Assembly (NCBI GenBank): GCA_964584255.1
Contig: CAZOZM010000005.1
Coordinates: forward strand, 1 to 64,000
Source of the DNA: UBA3775 sp964584255
GTDB lineage: Bacteria > Bacillota > Clostridia > Lachnospirales > Lachnospiraceae
Length of the DNA: 64,000 bases
Reading direction: 5' to 3'
Shown: piece after piece, positions 34,992 through 42,136 of the stretch
Position numbering within the stretch: the first letter of the stretch is position 1
Layout: each line of letters starts with the position of its first letter
Notes under the pieces: model-generated
Seen by the model: the letters and a program-made list of their open reading frames with translations, nothing else
What the model was told of the DNA's origin: nothing
The model's database searches: none
Position numbers and translations under genes: made by a program

Positions 34992-36885
34992 ATCTGACAC
35001 TCTGCGTCCTTGTTGCATTAAGTACTGCAAGAACCATTACACCTACGTCTGCTACTATTGCAGCCCACATTGATGCCTTTCCGAGTGCTCCGAGCACCAA
35101 TACCACAAACTTAACCGCAAGTGCGAAAACTATGTTCTGCTTTACTATCCTTCTCGTTTTTCTTGCTATTACAACCGCCTCCGGAAGTCTTGACGGTTTA
35201 TCATCCATAAGAACCACATCCGCCGCTTCTATTGCAGCATCAGAGCCAAGTGATCCCATCGCAATTCCCACATCGGCTATCGTAAGAGCCGGTGCATCAT
35301 TTATTCCATCACCGACATATGCCGTTTTTGAGTCTGCAGATGCTTTGGACTTTATTATTTCCTCAAGCATCTCAACCTTTTTGTCAGGGAGCAATTCTGC
35401 GTATACCTTATCAATACCGACCTTTCCGCCGATATCTTCTGCAACATTTTTCCTGTCACCCGAGAGCATTACGTTTTCTTTTACACCGAGTTTTTTAAGC
35501 TCTTTGAGGGTCTCCGCACTGTCCGGCTTTATTGAATCAGCGATTACTATGGAGCCTAGGTATTTTCCTTCACATGCCACATATACCAGACTTCCCGTTG
35601 TCTGTATTTCCTCAGCTTCAATTTCAAAAAGCTCCATGAGCTTTTTATTTCCTGTAAGAATCTCATAGTCTCCGATACATGCTTTAATTCCATGGCCCGG
35701 TATTTCTTCTATGGAATCCGCTTTTTTAGGATTCAGTTTTAATTCTTCCGACTTTTCCAAAATCGAAAGTGCAATCGGATGCGTTGAACCGGCTTCACAT
35801 ATTGCCGCCGTTTCAATTAATTTTTCATAGGTCACACCGTCCCTGCATTTTACATCCGTAACAGTGAAATTACCCATTGTAAGAGTTCCGGTTTTGTCGA
35901 AAACAAAAACATCTGCCTGTGCAAGTGCCTCCAGATAATTTCCACCCTTAACAAGTACGCCTTTTTTTGCCGCCGCGCCGATACCGCCGAAGAAACTCAA
36001 CGGAACGGAAATCACGAGTGCACAAGGACAACTTGTAACAAGGAAAACACATGCCGTCGTTATACTCTGACTTATTGTTCTCATTTCTAAAACAGGTGGA
36101 ACAACCGCAAGAACCAATGCGGAAATTACAACTGCCGGTGTATAATATCTTGCAAAAGCCGTAATGAAATTCTCGGTTTTTGCCTTGTTGCTTCCCGCCT
36201 CTTCAACGAGCTCGAGTACCTTTGCAACCGTACAGTCATCATAAGGTTTTGTTACTCTTACTTTTATTACACCCTGACCGTTAATGCATCCCGAAAGAAC
36301 CTCGTCTCCCGGTTTGGCTTTTCTCGGCACACTCTCACCGGTAAGTGCCGACGTGTCAATCATTGTTGCACCTTCCACCACAATGCCATCAAGAGGAATC
36401 TTCTCACCGCTTCTTATAAGAATAATCTGTCCCGGATTTACATCTTCCGGATCAACCTCTTCCACATCACCGTTTTCATCAAGAAGATTTGCGTACTCCG
36501 AAGCAATGTCCATCATGTCTGAAATGGATTTTCTTGACCTTCCGACCGCTATGCTCTGAAAAAGTTCTCCAACCTGGAAAAGAAGCATTACCGCCGTCGT
36601 TTCCTCGAACTCTCTGATTGCAAATGCTCCAAAGGTTGCAACTATCATCAGAAATTTCTCATCAAACACCTGACCTCTGGAAATGTTTCTTGCAGCCGAT
36701 ATAAGCACATCCGACGCCGCCACCAGGTATGGAATCAGGAAAATGACATAACAGAGCAAAAGCTGTGCCGTCCCCTTATCAGGATTTATCAGACCCGTTT
36801 TCAGCAATAAAACGGCCGTCGCATACAGCAGCCCGGACAAAACAATTCTCGTAAGCAGTTTTTTCTGTTTTGGTGATAATTTCAT
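34990..36885 (-). CDS. Heavy-metal P1B-type ATPase (Zn/Cd type)
   Basis: Membrane pump exporting soft divalent metals. It contains the CPC motif TSCPCALVISVP, the phosphorylation site FDKTGTLTMGN, the SSTHPIA-type HP motif (GSTHPIAL), and hinge VGDGINDAPAL. The last membrane helix has ADVGVMVLAVLNATR; this Asp is typical of Zn/Cd/Pb ATPases rather than copper ones. At 631 residues it lacks the N-terminal metal-binding domain, which is a separate gene just upstream. GGAGG lies 5 nt before the ATG. Confidence 0.94.
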   Translation of the reverse strand: MKLSPKQKKLLTRIVLSGLLYATAVLLLKTGLINPDKGTAQLLLCYVIFLIPYLVAASDVLISAARNISRGQVFDEKFLMIVATFGAFAIREFEETTAVMLLFQVGELFQSIAVGRSRKSISDMMDIASEYANLLDENGDVEEVDPEDVNPGQIILIRSGEKIPLDGIVVEGATMIDTSALTGESVPRKAKPGDEVLSGCINGQGVIKVRVTKPYDDCTVAKVLELVEEAGSNKAKTENFITAFARYYTPAVVISALVLAVVPPVLEMRTISQSITTACVFLVTSCPCALVISVPLSFFGGIGAAAKKGVLVKGGNYLEALAQADVFVFDKTGTLTMGNFTVTDVKCRDGVTYEKLIETAAICEAGSTHPIALSILEKSEELKLNPKKADSIEEIPGHGIKACIGDYEILTGNKKLMELFEIEAEEIQTTGSLVYVACEGKYLGSIVIADSIKPDSAETLKELKKLGVKENVMLSGDRKNVAEDIGGKVGIDKVYAELLPDKKVEMLEEIIKSKASADSKTAYVGDGINDAPALTIADVGIAMGSLGSDAAIEAADVVLMDDKPSRLPEAVVIARKTRRIVKQNIVFALAVKFVVLVLGALGKASMWAAIVADVGVMVLAVLNATRTQSVR

Positions 36886-36903
36886 GACAACCTCCGGTTT
36901 ATA

Positions 36904-37125
36904 CTATGCTTCCGTTACCTCTGCATCAGGCTCTACAACAGCCACTGCATTCTTAATTTCATCAATAAGTGTTGCCGTTGCCGATTCTTCAAATTCAACG
37001 GTAAGCTTTTCAGCCATAAAATTAATCTTTGAAACCGTTACTCCTTCGATTTCACCAACAAGCTTTTCAATCTTTGCCGCACAGTTTGGGCAGTCAATTC
37101 CTTCTACTCTGAATTTTTTCTTCAT
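36904..37125 (-). CDS. Stand-alone HMA metal-binding protein
   Basis: A 73-residue heavy-metal-associated domain with the metal site GIDCPNCAAK near residues 9-18. It probably hands metal to, or senses it for, the ATPase encoded 18 bp downstream, replacing the fused N-terminal domain of typical pumps. GGAGG lies 7 nt before the ATG at 37125; a longer in-frame start exists but would overlap the ArsR gene. The acidic C-terminus suggests a second weak metal site. Confidence 0.92.
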   Translation of the reverse strand: MKKKFRVEGIDCPNCAAKIEKLVGEIEGVTVSKINFMAEKLTVEFEESATATLIDEIKNAVAVVEPDAEVTEA

Positions 37126-37150
37126 AAAACTCCTCCGTTCCGGGCATTCT

Positions 37151-37516
37151 TTATTCCATAACATGCTCCATGCCCTGGTCAATAATTGTTCTTACATGCA
37201 TATCCGAGAGCGAATAAAGAATATTCTTTCCCTCACGCCTGCTTGTAACCAGCTTCGCATTTTTTAAAATTCTAAGCTGATGTGAAATTGCCGACTGTGT
37301 ATAATCAAGAAGCTCGGCAATATCATTCACACACATCTCATGTTCAAAGAGGCAAAACAGTATTCTTATTCTTGTTGTATCACCAAAAACCTTAAACACC
37401 TCTGCCAAATCAAAGAGAGTTTCCTCGGAAGGCATCAATGGCTTAACTTCCGCAATTACTTCCGCACAGTCATGTCCGTGATGGCAATCATGATTTGTTT
37501 TATTCATTTCTTCCAT
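37151..37516 (-). CDS. ArsR/SmtB family metal-responsive repressor
   Basis: Winged-helix repressor of 121 residues. The N-terminus has a His/Cys-rich segment (HDCHHGHDC) able to bind metal, and the recognition helix is QSAISHQLRILKNAKLV. The C-terminal helix has HVRTIIDQGMEHVME with His and Asp as possible alpha5-type ligands, and CVNDIAELL carries a helix-alpha3 Cys. The start has GGAG about 8 nt upstream. It is first in the operon with the HMA protein and the ATPase and has a classic operator upstream. Confidence 0.93.
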   Translation of the reverse strand: MEEMNKTNHDCHHGHDCAEVIAEVKPLMPSEETLFDLAEVFKVFGDTTRIRILFCLFEHEMCVNDIAELLDYTQSAISHQLRILKNAKLVTSRREGKNILYSLSDMHVRTIIDQGMEHVME

Positions 37517-37542
37517 TTCATGTCTCCTTTTTCTTTTATTTG

Positions 37543-37598
37543 AACATATGAATGTTTGTTCATGTGTTCAATCTACTACAAGTGTTCATCTTTGTCAA
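37543..37598 (-). promoter_or_regulatory. Metal-operon promoter with ArsR/SmtB operator
   Basis: TTGACA (37598-37593), 17 bp, TAGATT (37575-37570) on the minus strand. Immediately downstream is the imperfect dyad centred near 37555 (37543-37568), with core ATGAA-6-TTCAT, the pattern bound by CzrA/CadC-type repressors. Confidence 0.8.
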
Positions 37599-37631
37599 CA
37601 CTTTTTTTCATTTTCTTATTTCCGGGCATCT

Positions 37632-38936
37632 TTATATCTGATACCCGGTTTCCATTTCCCTCACATTGCTTTCAAAAAATTTACGGCAAATACCAATCAT
37701 ATATTCAACGTCCTTTACTCCCGCTGTTTCATAAGGTGAATGCATTGCAAGCTGGGCAAGTCCTATATCAACCGTTTTTACAGGAACCTGTGCCGCGGAT
37801 ATGTTTCCCAATGTGGAACCTCCCGGCATATCCGACCTGTTAAAAAATACCTGATACGGAATTTTCGCATCTTCACAGAGTTTTTTGAAGAGTGCCGCAC
37901 TCACGCCGTCAGTAGTATATCTTTTGTTGGCTGAAAATTTTACAACCACGCCTCCATTCATGAAAACCTTATTCGTCGGACAACTCTTTTCCGGATAATT
38001 CGGATGAACCGCATGTGCATTATCCGCCGAAAGCATAAAACTTCCGGCAATCATCTTATAGTAATCGGATTCCGTCTTACCAAGTTCCGCGCATATTCTT
38101 TTCAGTGAATCCTTCAAAAAAGTAGATGCGGCACCGTTTCTTGTACAGCTTCCGACTTCTTCATTGTCATAAAGAAGGAATACCGGCATTTTACTGCCCG
38201 TTTCTGCCGAAAGAAATCCCTCCAAAGAGGTATAAACACATTCCATGTCATCGAGTCTCGGTGCCGACATAAATTCTTCACCCGCTCCCCACACGCAGCA
38301 CTTCTGACAATTATATGCATATAGATCATATGAAAGAATGCTATCCTTCTCTGCCCCGCACTCTGCGGCAATCATTTCCGCAAATCTGCCTTTTTCGCTG
38401 ATATCACCGAAAAGAGGCAGCATGTCTTTTTGAGCATTTATCTTCACGCCGTCATTAGCTTCCCTGTTCATGTGAATGGCAAGACTCGGAATACAGAGCA
38501 TTTCTTTTTTCAGATCAATCAGTTTTTCCGTGATGCCGTCCTGTTCCGACACGAAGACCCTTCCGGCAACTGATAACGGTCTGTCAAACCATGGACCGCA
38601 AAGCATTCCGCCATATTTTTCAACATTCAGTCTTACATAATGCCCCTCGGATTCCGTTTCCGGATTTTCCTTAATGCTCAGTGCCGGCGAATCGCCATGA
38701 GTTGCAACAATATTAAACCCTTCCGTCTCTTTCTCCGGTACTGAAAAAGCCATCAGAGAAGAACCGTTTCTTACAACATAGTATTTTCCTCCCGGCACAA
38801 TGTTCCATTCTTTTTCTTCCCGTAGCCTTAAAAATCCGTTCTGTTCAAGCCTCAAGCTGACATTTTTTACGGCATGATAAGCCGTAGGTGTACTTTCAAT
38901 AAATTTAAACAGCCCCTCAATCGTCTGATTAGTCAT
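37632..38936 (-). CDS. M18 family aminopeptidase
   Basis: Cytosolic dodecameric zinc aminopeptidase related to aspartyl aminopeptidase. Metal and catalytic residues are in THGDSPAL, DNEEVGSCTRNGA, SADNAHAVHP and the C-terminal LAQLAMHSPYETAG. The start at 38936 (MTNQTIEGLF) has AAGGA 7 nt upstream and gives 434 residues, normal length. The promoter of the downstream metal operon follows its stop. Confidence 0.94.
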   Translation of the reverse strand: MTNQTIEGLFKFIESTPTAYHAVKNVSLRLEQNGFLRLREEKEWNIVPGGKYYVVRNGSSLMAFSVPEKETEGFNIVATHGDSPALSIKENPETESEGHYVRLNVEKYGGMLCGPWFDRPLSVAGRVFVSEQDGITEKLIDLKKEMLCIPSLAIHMNREANDGVKINAQKDMLPLFGDISEKGRFAEMIAAECGAEKDSILSYDLYAYNCQKCCVWGAGEEFMSAPRLDDMECVYTSLEGFLSAETGSKMPVFLLYDNEEVGSCTRNGAASTFLKDSLKRICAELGKTESDYYKMIAGSFMLSADNAHAVHPNYPEKSCPTNKVFMNGGVVVKFSANKRYTTDGVSAALFKKLCEDAKIPYQVFFNRSDMPGGSTLGNISAAQVPVKTVDIGLAQLAMHSPYETAGVKDVEYMIGICRKFFESNVREMETGYQI

Positions 38937-39108
38937 TTTTATATCCTTCCGTTCCGCGGATGCTTTCAACCCGCAATCGTTTATTTTTTTCATTTTTATG
39001 GAATTATATCATACATATGCACTTTTTAACATCTCCCTTTTCTCCCTGATTCTTGATTTTTGCATATAAATATGATATGAAATATAGGTAAGCTTATTCA
39101 GCCGCTTT

Positions 39109-39178
39109 GGTAAAATCATTACCGTTTAAAAAAGGCGTTAAGCACTACAAATCTGCAACCATGGGGTTTTCTCATGGT
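39109..39178 (+). promoter_or_regulatory. Two small hairpins in the galT leader
   Basis: GGTAA/TTACC (39109-39123) and ACCATG/CATGGT (39158-39178) are perfect short stem-loops in the 100 bp before galT. A weak promoter (TTGATT, 17 bp, TATGAA) may lie near 39050-39080. A regulatory role is only a possibility. Confidence 0.35.
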
Positions 39179-39208
39179 AAATATTTTACTACTAATGGAG
39201 GCTTTCAA

Positions 39209-40726
39209 ATGAAGGATATAAATACACTTATCGCATCACTTGTTAAATACGGCATTGACAACAACCTTCTTTCTGAAGAAGATGCCATCTTTACAAGAAA
39301 CCTGATTTTACACAAGCTCATGCTTGATGAATACGATGAAACGGCATCTGCAGAGGATATGGAACTCGAAGACATTCTGGGCGGCATCATGGAAAATGCA
39401 ATCGAAAGAGGCATGCTCTCCGATGACATTACAAGCAGGGATTTATTTGATGCAGATCTGATGTCCGTTCTTCTTCCACGACCAAGCGAAGTAATTAAAA
39501 CTTTCCGTAAAAAATATTCCGAAAGTCCTAAGGATGCAACAGACTATTACTATAATTTCAGTAAAGCAAGCGACTATATAAGAACTTACAGAATCAAAAA
39601 GGATATGAAGTGGGTTACCGACACTGAATATGGTCCGCTCGACATCACAATCAACCTCAGCAAACCCGAAAAAGACCCTAAAGCAATTGCCGCTGCTTTA
39701 AAAGCAAAGGCATCAAACTATCCAAAGTGTCTTCTCTGCAAGGAAAACGAAGGTTATGCAGGCCGCGGCAATCATCCCTGCCGTTCAAACCATCGTATAA
39801 TTCCTATGAGAATAAACAACGAAGACTGGTTTATGCAGTATTCACCTTATGTATACTATAATGAGCATTGTATTGTCTTTAATGCAGCTCACACACCAAT
39901 GAAAATCGACAGGGCAGCCTTTACGAAACTCCTTGATTTTGTAACATATCTGCCTCACTACTTCCTCGGTTCAAATGCGGATCTTCCGATTGTCGGCGGT
40001 TCAATTCTTACACATGACCACTTCCAGGGCGGTAATTACGAATTTCCTATGGCAAAAGCCGGTATTGAAAAAGAACTTTCCTTTACTGGATTCGAAGATG
40101 TTTCAGCCGGCATTGTTAAGTGGCCGATGTCATGTATCCGACTTAACTGTCCTGACAAGGCACGAATAATCGACCTTGCCGATAAAATACTCGGGGTATG
40201 GAGGGAATATACTGACGAGGAAGCCTTTATATATGCCTACACCGACGGCACTCCTCACAACACAATAACTCCTATCGCCAGAAGACGCGGTGACAATTAT
40301 GAGCTTGACCTTGTTCTCCGCAACAACATTACCACTGACGAACATCCTCTGGGTGTTTACCATCCTCATGCAGAGCATCACCACATCAAGAAGGAAAACA
40401 TCGGACTCATAGAGGTAATGGGTCTTGCCGTTCTTCCTGCAAGATTGAAAAATGAAATGAACCTGCTTAAAGATGCTCTCATTAATTCAAAAGACATCTC
40501 TTCCGACGAAGTGCTCTCCAAGCATAAGGATTGGACAGACATGCTCATCGGAAAATACGGAGACTTCACATCAAAGACAGATTCTGAAGTAACCGGCATC
40601 CTCCGTGACGAAATCGGCTACGTTTACTGTGACATTCTTTCACAGGCAGGCGTATATAAGAAGACTTCCGAAGGAATGAATGCCTTTACAAGATTTGCCG
40701 ATGCAGTCAATTCCAAACAGATCTAA
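39209..40726 (+). CDS. galT: UDP-glucose-hexose-1-phosphate uridylyltransferase (class II)
   Basis: Transfers UMP from UDP-glucose to galactose-1-phosphate in the Leloir pathway. It is the long Firmicute form (505 residues) with CLLCKENEGYAGR, TPMKIDRAAF, LTHDHFQGGNYEFPM and PHAEHHHIKKENIG. The start at 39209 has GGAGG 7 nt upstream; upstream in-frame codons belong to the leader. galK and galE are not adjacent. It is followed 21 bp later by a rhomboid protease gene. Confidence 0.95.
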   Translation: MKDINTLIASLVKYGIDNNLLSEEDAIFTRNLILHKLMLDEYDETASAEDMELEDILGGIMENAIERGMLSDDITSRDLFDADLMSVLLPRPSEVIKTFRKKYSESPKDATDYYYNFSKASDYIRTYRIKKDMKWVTDTEYGPLDITINLSKPEKDPKAIAAALKAKASNYPKCLLCKENEGYAGRGNHPCRSNHRIIPMRINNEDWFMQYSPYVYYNEHCIVFNAAHTPMKIDRAAFTKLLDFVTYLPHYFLGSNADLPIVGGSILTHDHFQGGNYEFPMAKAGIEKELSFTGFEDVSAGIVKWPMSCIRLNCPDKARIIDLADKILGVWREYTDEEAFIYAYTDGTPHNTITPIARRRGDNYELDLVLRNNITTDEHPLGVYHPHAEHHHIKKENIGLIEVMGLAVLPARLKNEMNLLKDALINSKDISSDEVLSKHKDWTDMLIGKYGDFTSKTDSEVTGILRDEIGYVYCDILSQAGVYKKTSEGMNAFTRFADAVNSKQI

Positions 40727-40747
40727 TTCAGAGGAGAAGGTCAGATT

Positions 40748-41323
40748 ATGAAATTCTTTAAAAAACTAAACTATAACGCACCGGTTACTCTAACCTTCGC
40801 CCTGGTATCACTGCTTGCGCTCCTTCTGAATACCATTACCGAAGGACGTGCAAACAGCGTGGTTTTTTCCACCTACAGGGACAGCTTTTCAAATCCGATG
40901 ATGTACATAAGACTTTTCACCCACATTCTCGGTCATGTAAGCTGGTCACATTATATAAGCAACATGCTGCTTATTCTTCTTCTCGGTCCTATTCTTGAAG
41001 AAAAATACGGCAGTCTCAACCTCCTTGAAATGGTTCTCATTACCGCATTTATCACAGGTGTGGTCAACAACCTTTTATTTCCAAACTCGGCTCTTCTCGG
41101 TGCCAGCGGAATAGTTTTCATGTTTGTAATCCTTTCAAGTGCGGTAAGCCTGAAGAACGGTACAATACCAATCACATTCCTTTTGGTATTCATTCTCTAC
41201 GTCGGCGGAGAACTTGTTGATGCCATAACCGTAAAAGACAATGTCTCACAGCTCACACACATTGTCGGCGGAACCTGCGGCGGTCTCTACGGAATCGTTT
41301 ACGCACACGAAAAGAAACGCTGA
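40748..41323 (+). CDS. Rhomboid family intramembrane serine protease
   Basis: Six or so membrane segments with the rhomboid hallmarks: HYISNMLLI (HxxxN) in the second, GASGIVF with the catalytic serine, and QLTHIVGGTCGG with the catalytic histidine. The family cleaves membrane proteins inside the bilayer. At 191 residues it has only the core fold. GGAGAAGG lies upstream of the ATG. It is probably co-transcribed with galT; no functional link is evident. Confidence 0.92.
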   Translation: MKFFKKLNYNAPVTLTFALVSLLALLLNTITEGRANSVVFSTYRDSFSNPMMYIRLFTHILGHVSWSHYISNMLLILLLGPILEEKYGSLNLLEMVLITAFITGVVNNLLFPNSALLGASGIVFMFVILSSAVSLKNGTIPITFLLVFILYVGGELVDAITVKDNVSQLTHIVGGTCGGLYGIVYAHEKKR

Positions 41324-41387
41324 TATATAAGTCCATCTTGTTTTAGCCGGCAACGTTCACTGATAACATACAATATAAAATATTAAA

Positions 41388-41477
41388 AGGCACGGTTTAC
41401 GCCTGAAATAATCTGCCCGGACCGGGATTTCACCTGTCCGTGCAGATTTGTCAGCCTCGTAAGCCGTGCCTCTTTTT
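41388..41477. terminator. Long bipartite hairpin, bidirectional terminator
   Basis: An outer 14-bp stem (41388-41401 with 41458-41471, one G-T) encloses a CTGA/TCAG stem and an inner AATCTGC/GCAGATT stem extended by CGGAC/GTCCG. The plus strand ends in TCTTTTT; the minus strand in TTTTAATATTT. It lies between converging genes. The length and internal loops are unusual for a simple terminator. Confidence 0.75.
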
Positions 41478-41523
41478 AACTGTATTTTCTGCTTTGTTTC
41501 ACCATAAACCGAAACGATGAATG

Positions 41524-42123
41524 TCAATTATCGTATTCCAGAATATAGCTTTTATAACCGTTAATAACGGTTGTATTTTTGTATGAAGTGATTCGCTTAT
41601 GCTTTCTCCCGTAGTTCAGATGAACATGTCCGTGAATCATATACTTTGGAGAATACTTCTCAAGAAGACCCTTAAAGCATTCAAATCCTCTATGCGGCAG
41701 ATCCTCATCGTCATCAAATCCACCTATCGCATTATGCGTCAGCAGAATGTCAAACCCTCGATTTCTCCAAAGCTTATATCTCATTTTTCTGATTCTTCTG
41801 CTCATCTCACGTTCCGTATACTGATTCTTCCCGGGCTTATACCTGTATGAACCTCCAAGACCAAGTATTCTTATACCGTCATGTACATATATCGTATCTT
41901 CAATACACAAACATCCGTCAGGCGGCTGATTATCGTAGTGATCATCATGATTGCCTCTGACATAAATCACCGGACACTTTGCAAATGTCACGATAAATTG
42001 AAGATATACTGACGGCAGATCCCCGCAGGACATAATCAGATCAAAATCCTCAAGCTTGCCATCTTCATAAAAATCCCAGTACCCTTTATCCGGTACATCA
42101 GATATGATTAGTATTTTAGTCAT
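41524..42123 (-). CDS. Metallophosphoesterase
   Basis: Calcineurin-like phosphoesterase of 199 residues. Metal-binding motifs are seen in order: IISDVPD (the usual DxH has VPD here), SCGDLP, RGNHDDHYD, LTHNAIGG and MIHGHVHLNYG. The first motif lacks the usual His, so activity may be altered. The substrate is unknown; similar proteins act on nucleotides or phosphodiesters. It follows the EAL regulator by 13 bp, which could hint at signalling nucleotides, but that is inference. Confidence 0.85.
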   Translation of the reverse strand: MTKILIISDVPDKGYWDFYEDGKLEDFDLIMSCGDLPSVYLQFIVTFAKCPVIYVRGNHDDHYDNQPPDGCLCIEDTIYVHDGIRILGLGGSYRYKPGKNQYTEREMSRRIRKMRYKLWRNRGFDILLTHNAIGGFDDDEDLPHRGFECFKGLLEKYSPKYMIHGHVHLNYGRKHKRITSYKNTTVINGYKSYILEYDN

Positions 42124-42136
42124 CGGTTTATGTTCC

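Noticed and set aside
41388..41477. Known riboswitch
   Set aside because: The element lies downstream of genes on both strands and matches no class I could recall.
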